Part shown: piece by piece, positions 55,589-64,000 of the stretch
How positions within the stretch are numbered: the first letter of the stretch is position 1
How the letters are laid out: the number at the start of each line of letters is the position of its first letter
Origin: RGIG4140 sp045635565
Lineage (GTDB): Bacteria; Pseudomonadota; Alphaproteobacteria; CAAHEQ01; UBA3637
Direction: 5' to 3'
DNA: 64,000 bases
NCBI GenBank assembly: GCA_045635565.1
Contig: JAZTVX010000021.1
Span: 39,307-103,306 of the forward strand
The notes under the pieces: model-generated
Seen by the model: only the letters and a program-made list of their open reading frames with translations
What the model was told of the DNA's origin: nothing
The model's database searches: none
Translations under genes and position numbers: made by a program

Positions 55589-56514
55589 TGTTTAACATAT
55601 TCCCCGAAACGCACATACTGAATGTATTAAATTCAAGTTTAAAAAATCAAAATCAATTATTTTTTTTAAAACACGAACAAAAAACAGTTGTTTTAAAATT
55701 ATTTGATGCCAATCATAAAAATGAATATATGACAGAATTAAACGCCATGTATTTTTTTAAAAAAATAAATAAATTTAAATATATTACACCAAATATTTTA
55801 AGCACTGGAATAATTAATGACAATCAATATATTTTAATGAATTTCATATCCGGAATTGATTTAGAAACATCGTTACCGACAATGTCACGTAAAGACATCA
55901 TACAGGTAAGTAATCATATCATCAATCTAATTAAATCTGAAAAAACGACTACATCACTTCCATTTGTTTCTCATGATAAAACACCGTTAATTCTAAAAGA
56001 CATGCAACGAGCCATTGATCGTCTGAAACAAGTCAGTTTATCAAATCTACCCTTATCTAATGACGATTTAGAACGTGCTCTATACTTATGCGAATCTTCA
56101 TCAGAACCGCAATATCTTCACTTTATCACACAGGATTTAAGATTACGTCATATTCTTTGGGAAAATAATCAAATCAACGGTATTGTTGATTTTGAATATG
56201 CAAAATTCAATGATATTTCTTTTGAAATCGGTCATTTGTTTCATGATATTTTATCACTTCAATGTGCTAATGGATTTTACTTGTTTCAACAATTGTATAT
56301 GAATCTTCAAAAAGTAATAACTATCCCAGACATGCAACGAGTCTTCTTGTATATGATTAAGCAAGGAATAACAACCATATCATCCAAACTAAAACGTAAT
56401 TTAGACAGAAATCATATTCATCAAGAAGCCTGTTTAATTAAATCATATATTCAAGCTGATAATTTTATTAAACTTATTGAAATGGAGAAACAAAAATGGA
56501 AAACATGCCTATAA
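55588..56514 (+). CDS. APH/choline kinase-like phosphotransferase
   Basis: 308 residues. The N-terminal lobe has TVVLKLFDANHKNEYMTELN with the ATP-binding Lys and a Glu helix. The C-terminal lobe contains FITQDLRLRHILWENNQING, which corresponds to the catalytic loop H-x-D-x4-N of aminoglycoside/choline kinases, with Thr-Gln before the Asp and His in the Asn position. Then IVDFEYAKFND supplies the metal-binding Asp. Changed loop residues make activity uncertain. It probably phosphorylates a small molecule linked to the adjacent glycosyltransferase; this is inference. Confidence 0.7.
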   Translation: MFNIFPETHILNVLNSSLKNQNQLFFLKHEQKTVVLKLFDANHKNEYMTELNAMYFFKKINKFKYITPNILSTGIINDNQYILMNFISGIDLETSLPTMSRKDIIQVSNHIINLIKSEKTTTSLPFVSHDKTPLILKDMQRAIDRLKQVSLSNLPLSNDDLERALYLCESSSEPQYLHFITQDLRLRHILWENNQINGIVDFEYAKFNDISFEIGHLFHDILSLQCANGFYLFQQLYMNLQKVITIPDMQRVFLYMIKQGITTISSKLKRNLDRNHIHQEACLIKSYIQADNFIKLIEMEKQKWKTCL

Positions 56515-56948
56515 AATCACATTTAGGCGTATATGCTTTTATATACCAAAATGATTCACTATTACTGATAAAAAAAGCACGAGGTCCTTATCAAGGAATG
56601 TATGATTTACCGGGGGGAACGATTGAACCTAACGAACTGATAACTGAAACATTAGAACGTGAAATTAAGGAAGAAACAGGATGCTATTTAGTTACTTGCG
56701 AACAAATCGGAACTGTCGATACACGTTTTGTCTGGAACAGGGAAAATGAAAATAAACCACAAACCTTATTTAAACATATCGGTATTTTGTATTTTGCAAC
56801 GGTTACCGGAAAAGAAACATCTTCGGGTGACGGGCAAGATTCTGATGGAGCCATATGGATTTCAATCAGTGATATCTGTCAGAAAAAAGTATCTGTTTCA
56901 CCATTTGTTACAAAGGGATTACAAATTGCTTCCGAACTGAAAAAATGA
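56496..56948 (+). CDS. NUDIX hydrolase
   Basis: 150 residues. The Nudix box is complete: GTIEPNELITETLEREIKEE followed by Thr-Gly, fitting G-x5-E-x7-R-E-x2-E-E-x-G. It would hydrolyse a nucleoside or sugar diphosphate linked to another moiety. Its start overlaps the kinase gene by 19 bases, and its TGA overlaps the next ATG by four bases. Confidence 0.92.
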   Translation: MENMPIKSHLGVYAFIYQNDSLLLIKKARGPYQGMYDLPGGTIEPNELITETLEREIKEETGCYLVTCEQIGTVDTRFVWNRENENKPQTLFKHIGILYFATVTGKETSSGDGQDSDGAIWISISDICQKKVSVSPFVTKGLQIASELKK

Positions 56949-57595
56949 GATACATACATATGAAAAAAACACTGATTTTATTCACAGGTTCAAGTACCGC
57001 CGGCAAAACAACATTTGTTCAACTGTTATCTTCTATCGACGAGAATCTGCACCCAATGGTTCAAGCAACTTCCAGAGAACCAAGATCAGATGATGATTTA
57101 CGCTTCATGCGTCATTATTCTCCGGAAGAATATGAAAAACAAAGTTTTTGGATTCGTTCTAAACAATATGGTATTATCAACGATGATATAAAAAATTTTT
57201 TATTAACAAATCAAAATCTGGCAATTGGTATTGTCGGTGTTCGTGATTTAATGCAAGCGGTTGATAATGCTTCCAAAGATTTTGATGTGCGTGTTGTTTT
57301 GGTGCGTTTTTCATCTTTACCTCTTTGGGAAGAACCTTTATCAGAATATAATATTCGCCAATTCTTCACACAACCGGAAGTGCGTATCGAACAAAACAAA
57401 CGTCATATTCATGAGTTCTTTATCAACGATGAATTTATTAAAAATTATGTTGATTTGATTTTACCACGTGATATGCCCCTTATTGAACGTGTTCATTTGT
57501 TTGGAAAAACCTTTAATCACAAAGCATCTCAAACTACATCTGAAGAACAACTCTTACACCATTTTAATTTATTGAACAACCGTTCTCGTATCTAA
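56945..57595 (+). CDS. P-loop kinase of unknown substrate
   Basis: 216 residues (or 211 from the second ATG at 56960). Walker A is FTGSSTAGKTTFVQ. The next stretch, MVQATSREPRSDDDLRFMRH, resembles the guanylate kinase loop (TTRxPRxxE) where GMP binds. RIEQNKRHIHEFFINDEF and ILPRDMPLIERVHLF close the fold. A nucleotide or nucleoside kinase role is likely but not specific. It is the last gene of the overlapped operon, probably a nucleotide-sugar or modified-nucleotide pathway. Confidence 0.75.
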   Translation: MRYIHMKKTLILFTGSSTAGKTTFVQLLSSIDENLHPMVQATSREPRSDDDLRFMRHYSPEEYEKQSFWIRSKQYGIINDDIKNFLLTNQNLAIGIVGVRDLMQAVDNASKDFDVRVVLVRFSSLPLWEEPLSEYNIRQFFTQPEVRIEQNKRHIHEFFINDEFIKNYVDLILPRDMPLIERVHLFGKTFNHKASQTTSEEQLLHHFNLLNNRSRI

Positions 57596-57625
57596 TTAAA
57601 AAAACAACTATTGCCATAAGAACAC

Positions 57626-57654
57626 TTGACTTTGTTTTACTTTTTTATTAAGAA
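57626..57654 (+). promoter_or_regulatory. Promoter of the Y-family polymerase gene
   Basis: TTGACT (57626-57631), a 17-base spacer and TAAGAA (57649-57654). The -10 overlaps the LexA box. Confidence 0.5.
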
Positions 57655-57666
57655 CAAAATATGAAC
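57652..57666. promoter_or_regulatory. Alphaproteobacterial-type LexA (SOS) box
   Basis: GAAC-N7-GAAC (57652-57655 and 57663-57666), the complement of the direct repeat GTTC-N7-GTTC bound by LexA in alphaproteobacteria. It overlaps the promoter -10 and lies 13 bases before the polymerase ATG, a repressing position. It is both a regulatory call and a lineage clue. Confidence 0.75.
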
Positions 57667-57679
57667 AAAAGAGGTAAAA

Positions 57680-58879
57680 ATGACAAGAGTAATTTGCTTA
57701 GTTGATTGTGATTCTTTTTATGTATCTTGCGAACAACTGGATAATCCTTCATATCGAAATAAACCCGTTTGCGTTGTAACAGGTTGTGTTAATAATCGTG
57801 GTATTGTTGTTTCTCGCTCAAAAGAAGCAAAGCAATACGGCATCAAAATGGGGGCTCCCTTATTTACGCTTAAAAATATGAAACAGGACATCATTTTTTT
57901 ACCAGCTCGCATGGAACGTTACAATGAAATATCTCATGACGTTATGAATTGTTTAAAATCTTTTTCACCACAAGTAGAAATTGTGTCTATCGATGAAGCA
58001 TATATTGATTTAACTTCTTTAAATAAACTTTATCGTAAAACATATGTGGAAATTGTTCAATCTATTCGTAAAACAGTCTTAAAAAATACAGGAATATCCG
58101 TTTCAATCGGTTTAAGCACATCAAAAACGTTGGCAAAATTAGCAAGCGATAAAGCAAAAAAAACAGATGGTATCTTTTGCATTTCCCCTAAACGAATCAT
58201 GTCATCAATCGGATCACTCAATGTTGAGGAGATATCCGGCATCGGTCATCAAAGTGCATCATTATTGAAACGAAACGGCATTTTTACCATATCGGATTTT
58301 ATACAACAATCAGATTCTTGGATAAGACAGACATTGGGGAAAGCAGGCATTGAACTTAAACATGAATTACTCGGTGAAACTGTTTCTTTGGTTGATAGCA
58401 CACCAAAACATCCTCAATCTATCATGGATTCCTCTGTTATCGGTGACTTTACGAGAGATTCATTTATTTTGTTAAACGAACTACATTACCATATTCATCA
58501 GGCTTGCCGTAAATTAAGAAAACATCAAGCGTTTTGTCAAACGGTGGGAGTTCACCTTAAATTAAAAAATTTTAGAACCATTACACAAAAAAAATCATTA
58601 AAACAAGCAACACAATCAGAACATGATATTGGTAAAATTGCTGATGATTTATTTAGCCAAATATATCACAATGACATTCTCTATCGTAGTATCGGTATTG
58701 AATTAAGCAATTTAAAATATCCGCCAGATATACAAGCAGACCTGTTTGATGAGCCCATTCGAGAAAATTATCTGGGTAAAACTATTGATGAACTGGAAAA
58801 CAAATTTGGTAAAAACATCATTCAAATCGGTTGGATTTCATACAGACATCAAACAGATGCGAAAAAGTCGTCTTCATAA
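57680..58879 (+). CDS. Y-family translesion DNA polymerase (DinB/UmuC type)
   Basis: 399 residues. CLVDCDSFYVSCEQ and VEIVSIDEAYIDLT hold the catalytic acidic residues of the palm; YNEISHDVMNCL and GLSTSKTLAKLASDKAKK are typical. IQADLFDEP near residue 355 contains a QxxLF sliding-clamp-binding motif. The little-finger domain is complete. Layout fits UmuC-like or DinB-like proteins; no umuD is next to it. SOS control is indicated by the LexA box just upstream. Error-prone bypass of lesions is the expected role. Confidence 0.9.
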   Translation: MTRVICLVDCDSFYVSCEQLDNPSYRNKPVCVVTGCVNNRGIVVSRSKEAKQYGIKMGAPLFTLKNMKQDIIFLPARMERYNEISHDVMNCLKSFSPQVEIVSIDEAYIDLTSLNKLYRKTYVEIVQSIRKTVLKNTGISVSIGLSTSKTLAKLASDKAKKTDGIFCISPKRIMSSIGSLNVEEISGIGHQSASLLKRNGIFTISDFIQQSDSWIRQTLGKAGIELKHELLGETVSLVDSTPKHPQSIMDSSVIGDFTRDSFILLNELHYHIHQACRKLRKHQAFCQTVGVHLKLKNFRTITQKKSLKQATQSEHDIGKIADDLFSQIYHNDILYRSIGIELSNLKYPPDIQADLFDEPIRENYLGKTIDELENKFGKNIIQIGWISYRHQTDAKKSSS

Positions 58880-58998
58880 AAAAAACACTTGACTTTAAAG
58901 ATACTTTGTGCTTTTTTATAGCCGAAAGAAAGAGGGATACTTCTCTTTTTTGATATTGGATAACAAGTTATAAAAAATAAATTTTTAAGGATTGTACT

Positions 58999-59493
58999 AT
59001 GTTGAAAAAATTATTTGCAATTATCTGCACGGTTTCATTATTGAGTGCTTGTGCTTCTCAAAAAGACGGGTCCGATTTATACGGAAACGGAAACGGCGGT
59101 TGGAATGACAATGTTGAATTTGCCGACTTACAAGAAACGGCAAACACACAACGTTTCAAAGATGAAACAAACAGTGTTGTTTACTTTACATTGAATAGTT
59201 CTGATTTATCATCAGAAGCTAAAAATGACTTGGCTAAACAAGCTGAATGGTTGGCTGAAAATCCACGTGTTTTAATCGTAATCGAAGGTCGTTGTGACGA
59301 ACGTGGTACACGTGAATACAACTTAGCATTAGGTGAACGTCGTGCCATGGCTGCTCGTAGTTACTTAATTGCGCATGGTATTTCTGCCGATCGTATTCGT
59401 ATTATCACATATGGAAAAGAAAAACCTGTTGTTTTGGGTTCAACGGAAGAAGCATGGGCTCAAAATCGTAGTGCTACAACGGTTGCCTACTAA
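58999..59493 (+). CDS. pal: Peptidoglycan-associated lipoprotein
   Basis: 164 residues: lipobox LLSACAS (Cys 18), a Gly/Asn linker and an OmpA-like domain. VVYFTLNSSDLSSEAKNDL and VIEGRCDERGTREYNLALGE, then RRAMAARSYL, carry the peptidoglycan-binding residues. It joins the outer membrane to the wall as the last part of the Tol-Pal system. The usual tolQRAB genes are not in the window upstream; the polymerase gene stands there instead. Confidence 0.96.
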   Translation: MLKKLFAIICTVSLLSACASQKDGSDLYGNGNGGWNDNVEFADLQETANTQRFKDETNSVVYFTLNSSDLSSEAKNDLAKQAEWLAENPRVLIVIEGRCDERGTREYNLALGERRAMAARSYLIAHGISADRIRIITYGKEKPVVLGSTEEAWAQNRSATTVAY

Positions 59494-59541
59494 AATCATC
59501 AGTGATTTTATAACACCGCTCTTTAATAGAGCGGTGTTTTG
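59491..59541 (+). terminator. Terminator after pal
   Basis: Two hairpins: TAAAATCA/TGATTTTA (59491-59509), then AACACCGCTCT / AGAGCGGTGTT (59512-59538) with a five-base loop and a T-rich tail. The second is a strong intrinsic terminator. Confidence 0.85.
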
Positions 59542-59642
59542 TTTTAATTAAACAACAAAAAACATCTTCTTTTTATTTGACAAATGATAAAAAATGTTTT
59601 TTACTCTACTAAAACAATTATCTCTATAACAAAGGAAAAAAT

Positions 59643-60404
59643 ATGCGTTATTCAATTTCTGTCATTCTTGTATCTGCCTTATGCTTATCATTACCAGCAA
59701 CCAGTGCCAGCACTCAAACGGATATTTTATATGATAAAGTTGAACGTCTGGAAAAAGATATGATGTCCTTGCAACGCAAAATTTATAGAGGAGAGGTTAT
59801 CTCCTCTCCAAATACGCCAACGGGATCATTGGATGCATTATATGAGCAAATTTCAGCCCAAACAGAAGTCATTCAGAATTTAACAGCCCAAATTGAAACA
59901 TTGGAATTTAATCAAAAACAATTGGAAGAAAAATTCAATAGGATGAATGCTGATGTTGATATGCGTTTTAAATTATCTTCGGATTTAACAAGTGAAAAAA
60001 CAACTTCAACAATATCTCAAAATGATAAAGATGCCTATGATACAGCCTATAATGCCATGAAAAAAGGTGATTATAAAAAAGCAGAAAGTGCATTTACGGC
60101 TTTCATACAAAATTATCCTAAATCCGATTTAGTCGGCAATGCAAATTACTGGTTGGGAGAAACATATTACGCCCGCGGTTTGTATGAACAGGCAGTTGGT
60201 ATTTTTGCTGATGGTTTTACAAAATACAAAAACAATTCTAAAGCACCGGACAACTTATTAAAACTCGGTTTAACAATGAATAAACTCGGTAAGAAAAAAG
60301 ATGCATGCACGGCTTTTACGGCTTTACCAACTGAATTTCCAAAAGCATCAACAACCTTAAAAAATCGAGCAAAAGCAGAAGCGAAAAAGTTATCCTGCAA
60401 ATAA
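59643..60404 (+). CDS. cpoB: Tol-Pal system protein CpoB (YbgF)
   Basis: 253 residues. A signal peptide (ALCLSLPATSAS) is followed by a coiled-coil trimer region (about 25-115, DKVERLEKDMMSLQRKIYRG; NLTAQIETLEFNQKQLEEKF) and a TPR domain (YDTAYNAMKKGDYKKAESAF; ANYWLGETYYARGLYEQAVG). It coordinates outer membrane constriction with septal wall synthesis. Next to pal as usual, with its own ribosome site ACAAAGGAAAAA. Confidence 0.95.
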   Translation: MRYSISVILVSALCLSLPATSASTQTDILYDKVERLEKDMMSLQRKIYRGEVISSPNTPTGSLDALYEQISAQTEVIQNLTAQIETLEFNQKQLEEKFNRMNADVDMRFKLSSDLTSEKTTSTISQNDKDAYDTAYNAMKKGDYKKAESAFTAFIQNYPKSDLVGNANYWLGETYYARGLYEQAVGIFADGFTKYKNNSKAPDNLLKLGLTMNKLGKKKDACTAFTALPTEFPKASTTLKNRAKAEAKKLSCK

Positions 60405-60413
60405 GGCTATCCC

Positions 60414-61637
60414 ATGTCAATTTTGACAAACGAAGACTTTAATACCTTAATGCAATCATTTGATTTATCAAATGAAAACAAAATTGCTGTTGGTGTATCC
60501 GGTGGGGCTGACAGTTTATGCTTAACGCTGTTTTTGTCAGAATGGGCTAAACAACATAACAAAGAACTGATTGCCGTAACAGTGAATCATAATTTGCGTT
60601 CGGAAGCCCAAAAAGAGGCAGAAGCCATTAACTGCTTTTTGAATAAAAAAAACATTCAGCATGTTATTTTGACCAATACGAAACCCATCCCACAGACAGG
60701 AATCGAAGAATATGCCCGTCACATACGTTACGATCTATTAACAAAATACTGTTTATCTAATAATATCAAATCATTATTCATTGCTCATCATCTAAATGAT
60801 CAAGCAGAAACATTCTTAATGCGTTTGTCTAAAAAAAGTGGATTACGAGGATTAAAAGGGATATCTCATAATACGCGCTTTCTCAATATTCACATTTGTC
60901 GTCCTTTTTTAAGTGTAGATAAACAAACAATTACGGATACACTGTCGCATTTAAACATTCGCTGGTTTGAAGACACAATGAATCAGGATGATACGTTTGC
61001 ACGTGTTCGCTGGCGTAAAGCCTTACCTTTGTTGACTGAATGGGGCATTTCATCTAATGATATCTATCATGTGACACAGCGTTTATCTCGGGCTGATGAT
61101 TGCTTGGAGCAATACACAAAAGATTTTATAACACACCATGTATGGATTGATTTTCGGGGATTTTGTCGGCTTCCTCACGAAGCATTTCATCAATTGCATC
61201 ATGAAATTCAAATACGTGTACTGGAACGATTGATACACCTTATCGGTCAATCGGGCAAAAATATTTCTTTGAAATCAATAGAAGATTTATCTTCTCGTTT
61301 ACCCTGCTCTGCAACTATTGGTGAATGTATTTTTGTTCCGCACAAAACAGGCTTGTATATTGCCAAAGAACACATTACACAGGAAAAAGGGCGCTTTATT
61401 GAAGCTAATACACCTACACGGTGGGACCGTTTTTTAATTACGGCAAAACAGCGTTGTTTTGTTCAAGGCAGTGCCCCTATCACAAAAATTGAAAATATAC
61501 CGGCAATTGTTCAAAAAACATTTCCAGCTGTTTTCATACAAAAAGAACTTGAAAAGAAGATTCAAATTGATTATAAGAAAAAAAACGATACAATGATTCA
61601 GATTCATTTTTTGACACAGACAGAAGGATATAATTGA
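60414..61637 (+). CDS. tilS: tRNA(Ile)-lysidine synthetase
   Basis: 407 residues. The PP-loop VGVSGGADSLCLTLFL and the HNLRSEAQKEA and IAHHLNDQAETFLMRLSKKS stretches identify TilS, which converts the CAU anticodon wobble C of tRNA-Ile to lysidine. A shorter C-terminal domain follows, as in many alphaproteobacteria. Its TGA ends two bases before the ftsH ATG. Confidence 0.95.
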   Translation: MSILTNEDFNTLMQSFDLSNENKIAVGVSGGADSLCLTLFLSEWAKQHNKELIAVTVNHNLRSEAQKEAEAINCFLNKKNIQHVILTNTKPIPQTGIEEYARHIRYDLLTKYCLSNNIKSLFIAHHLNDQAETFLMRLSKKSGLRGLKGISHNTRFLNIHICRPFLSVDKQTITDTLSHLNIRWFEDTMNQDDTFARVRWRKALPLLTEWGISSNDIYHVTQRLSRADDCLEQYTKDFITHHVWIDFRGFCRLPHEAFHQLHHEIQIRVLERLIHLIGQSGKNISLKSIEDLSSRLPCSATIGECIFVPHKTGLYIAKEHITQEKGRFIEANTPTRWDRFLITAKQRCFVQGSAPITKIENIPAIVQKTFPAVFIQKELEKKIQIDYKKKNDTMIQIHFLTQTEGYN

Positions 61638-61639
61638 TA

Positions 61640-63631
61640 ATGAAACAAAAAAATAAAATAGGACGTAATTTCCTGTTATGGTCTTTGATCGTATTTGTTG
61701 TCATAACCATTGCTCAAATGACAGCACCGAACCAAAATAACGGTAAATTACAGAAAATGACCTACTCTGAATTTGTTTCAGCAGTGGAAAAAGGGGAAAT
61801 TACAACTGTTGAAATCAAAGGACAATCGTTGAGTGGGACACTTAAAGACGATAAACAATTTGAAAGTTATGCACCGGAAGATGCCGGTTTGGTTCCATTG
61901 TTGCAAAAAAACAATATACAAATTACAGCCGTTCCAATTGATACGGGTGAATCTAGTTGGTTTGTCAGTTTATTGGCTTGGGCTCCGATTTTATTATTTG
62001 CCGGTTTGTGGATTGTTATGATGAAGCAAATGGCATCCAGCAACGGCAAGGCTATGAGTTTTGGAAAATCAAAAGCCAAGTTATTGGAAGGAAAAGAAAA
62101 AGTCACATTTGAGGACGTTGCAGGCATTGAAGAAGCCAAGCAAGAATTACAAGAAATTGTTGATTTTTTAAAGGCTCCGGTTAAATTTCAGCGATTGGGG
62201 GGTAAAATACCAAAAGGTGCTTTATTAGTCGGCCCTCCGGGAACGGGTAAAACACTTTTGGCTCGTGCTATTGCCGGCGAGGCCGGTGTACCATTTTTCA
62301 GCATTTCCGGTTCGGATTTTGTTGAAATGTTTGTCGGGGTCGGTGCTTCTCGTGTTCGAGATATGTTTGAACAAGCAAAAAAATCTGCACCCTGTATTGT
62401 ATTTGTTGATGAAATTGATGCTGTCGGTCGTCATCGTGGAGCCGGTTTAGGTGGTGGAAATGATGAACGGGAACAAACGCTCAATCAATTATTGGTCGAA
62501 ATGGACGGATTTGAAGAAAATTCAGGCATTATTTTAATCGCAGCAACTAACAGACCTGATGTTCTTGACCCTGCGTTGTTGCGTCCCGGTCGGTTTGACA
62601 GACAAATTGTCGTTTCAAATCCAGATATTAACGGACGTGAAGCCATTTTAAAAGTACATGTCAAAAAAGTACCATTGGCTCCGAATGTTAAATTACCCGT
62701 CATAGCACGTGGTACACCCGGTTTTTCGGGCGCTGATTTGGCAAATCTTGTCAATGAAGCCGCATTACTGGCTGCCCGTCGCAATAAAACTATGGTAACT
62801 ATGCAGGAATTTGAAGATGCAAAAGATAAAGTCATGATGGGTTCCGAACGAAAATCACTTGTCATGGATGAAAGTGAAAAACGTATGACCGCTTATCATG
62901 AAGCCGGTCATGCCATTGTTTCTTTGCATTTACCGGAATCTGATCCACTTCATAAAGTAACAATTATTCCTCGGGGAAGAGCCTTAGGTGTAACGATGCA
63001 ACTACCTGAAAAAGATAAATACTCTCAAAGTATGACTTATTTAAAAAGTCGGTTGAGTATTTTATTTGCCGGTCGCATTGCCGAAGAAATGATATTAGGT
63101 AAAGAAGGTGTATCAACTGGAGCCAGTAATGATATTCAAGTTGCCACCACCATTGCCCGTAAAATGGTCAGTGAATGGGGCATGAGTGATGAACTCGGTC
63201 CGATTGCATACGATGAACCACAAGATGAAGTCTTTTTAGGATATAGCATATCCAAACGAAAAAATGTTTCAGATTCAACGGCTTTAAAAGTGGATTTGGA
63301 AATTCGTAAAATCATTGATATAGCATATAAAAGAACCGAAAATATTTTAAAAACATATCGTCATGAATTGGATTGTCTGGCCCAAGGTTTAATTGAGTAT
63401 GAAACGTTATCCGGTGAAGAAATCAAAGATTTATTGGCTGGAAATCCCATTCGTATCAAGGAAGATAAACCAATATACAAGGCACGGGGAACAGTACCTT
63501 CCGTTGGCAAGCCATATAAAGGAGAAAGGTCAAAAAAAATGCAAACATTGATTGCTGAAAAACAAGAAAATATCAGCAATGAACAAAATACAGAAAATAA
63601 AGAAGATGGTATTCAACCAGAAAATGTTTAA
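61640..63631 (+). CDS. ftsH: ATP-dependent zinc metalloprotease FtsH
   Basis: 663 residues from the ATG at 61640; a TTG two codons earlier is less likely. Two membrane helices (LLWSLIVFVVITIAQM; FVSLLAWAPILLFAGLWIV) flank a small periplasmic domain. The AAA domain has GPPGTGKTLLARAIAG (about 198), Walker B CIVFVDEIDAVGRHRG and second-region ATNRPDVLDPALLRPGRFDR. The protease has HEAGH (about 420). It degrades membrane and regulatory proteins, including LpxC in many species. The polar end after residue 630 is variable. Conserved tilS-ftsH order. Confidence 0.97.
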   Translation: MKQKNKIGRNFLLWSLIVFVVITIAQMTAPNQNNGKLQKMTYSEFVSAVEKGEITTVEIKGQSLSGTLKDDKQFESYAPEDAGLVPLLQKNNIQITAVPIDTGESSWFVSLLAWAPILLFAGLWIVMMKQMASSNGKAMSFGKSKAKLLEGKEKVTFEDVAGIEEAKQELQEIVDFLKAPVKFQRLGGKIPKGALLVGPPGTGKTLLARAIAGEAGVPFFSISGSDFVEMFVGVGASRVRDMFEQAKKSAPCIVFVDEIDAVGRHRGAGLGGGNDEREQTLNQLLVEMDGFEENSGIILIAATNRPDVLDPALLRPGRFDRQIVVSNPDINGREAILKVHVKKVPLAPNVKLPVIARGTPGFSGADLANLVNEAALLAARRNKTMVTMQEFEDAKDKVMMGSERKSLVMDESEKRMTAYHEAGHAIVSLHLPESDPLHKVTIIPRGRALGVTMQLPEKDKYSQSMTYLKSRLSILFAGRIAEEMILGKEGVSTGASNDIQVATTIARKMVSEWGMSDELGPIAYDEPQDEVFLGYSISKRKNVSDSTALKVDLEIRKIIDIAYKRTENILKTYRHELDCLAQGLIEYETLSGEEIKDLLAGNPIRIKEDKPIYKARGTVPSVGKPYKGERSKKMQTLIAEKQENISNEQNTENKEDGIQPENV

Positions 63632-63670
63632 ATATCATTTCCCTTTCTCTAAATGATAAAAATTATAATG

Positions 63671-63698
63671 AAAAAAATCCACCCATTGGGTGGATTTT
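63671..63698. terminator. Terminator after ftsH
   Basis: AAAATCCACCC / GGGTGGATTTT 11-bp stem with a three-base loop, an A run before and a short T run after; it may serve both strands. Confidence 0.8.
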
Positions 63699-63928
63699 AA
63701 TCTTTTGAGAGAGTAATATAAAAATGTAGCTCGAAGGCTCTTATCCTTTCAAATGAAAAAATAATATCAAGTGGTTCGATGGGGTATTGTGTTACCAAGG
63801 TAACATTTGTTTCTTCGAGTTCTACCTGTTGACAAAAAAACAAGGCATCGCTTACCCAATTGCATCAGCATTTGACACATTTCTTTATCAACATCGGCAA
63901 CCAGAACAAAGGTTATCGCCGTTTTCAT
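63697..63928 (-). pseudogene. Possible frameshifted small gene at the window end
   Basis: Two minus-strand frames look protein-like but are out of register. One starts at an ATG at 63928 (MKTAITFVLVADVDKEMCQM). The other, open for 55 codons to the TAA at 63697, reads SDALFFCQQVELEETNVTLV, then TQYPIEPLDIIFSFERI and ends FELHFYITLSKD. A single one-base shift near 63860 would join them into about 79 residues. I do not recognise the family. No ribosome site is clear, and the sequence towards 64000 is not coding in one frame. Confidence 0.3.
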
Positions 63929-64000
63929 CTTTTCCGATGAACATCAAATGGACCGATATCCAGTTTATTTCGCCTGTACTTTCTCACCCTTGTTCAGCTA

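Overview
The window comes from a strongly AT-rich Gram-negative chromosome, most likely an uncultured, host-associated (possibly gut) alphaproteobacterium with fermentative metabolism. The main evidence is gene order and regulation. The block pal, cpoB, tilS, ftsH, the run mltB-type transglycosylase, rlpA, dacA, tmk, holB, tatD, MBL-fold hydrolase, and the block RNase D, kdsD, lptC/lptA, lptB are alphaproteobacterial arrangements. A Y-family polymerase carries a GTTC-N7-GTTC LexA box of the alphaproteobacterial type. Pyruvate:ferredoxin oxidoreductase and phosphofructokinase point to anaerobic glycolysis. The lineage is inferred; no rRNA gene is present.

Layout. 1-5819 (minus): an operon running from a Cys/His-rich small protein through xseB, ispA and nth to DUF2207, DUF4139 and a partial exported protein. 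6001-10461 (plus): a complete TolC/MacA/MacB-type efflux operon. 10544-14086 (minus): nifJ. A tRNA-Val(CAC) follows at 14280. 14363-29284 is an accessory island: small unknown proteins, two ankyrin proteins, a type IV pilin-like protein with a Cys-rich head, a disrupted two-partner secretion pair (tpsA and tpsB fragments head to head), and a tandem array of short genes ending at a tRNA-Ser(TGA). 29420-35912 (plus): housekeeping cell-wall and replication genes. 35913-36943: a 1-kb gap with an IS200-type transposase relic. 36944-40270 (minus): a 1108-residue ankyrin protein. 40434-48154 (minus): DUF465, pfkA, lptB, a fused lptC-lptA, kdsD, an RNase D-like exonuclease, and a MurD2/MurL pair that replaces the usual D-glutamate route. 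48242-51453 (plus): a Sel1 protein and pepN. 51666-54134 (minus): an autotransporter adhesin. 54368-57595 (plus): a tightly overlapped operon of glycosyltransferase, APH-like kinase, Nudix hydrolase and P-loop kinase. 57680-63631 (plus): dinB/umuC-like polymerase, pal, cpoB, tilS and ftsH.

Most notable observation. In the accessory island, six otherwise unrelated predicted proteins end in versions of one C-terminal tail, at its fullest QKITDQK-x5-QDTSRGAR-x-E, placed immediately before the stop codon. Three of them have a single hydrophobic segment just before the tail. Several also share the promoter/5' leader, and two share the 3' flank, so the genes look like cassettes with constant ends and variable bodies. 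Two such clusters lie in inverted orientation around the pilin gene and the broken two-partner secretion pair. Each cluster ends in a copy of the same 130-residue gene, one intact and one decayed. A C-terminal sorting or secretion signal serving a family of diversified surface or effector proteins is the leading inference; nothing in the sequence proves it.
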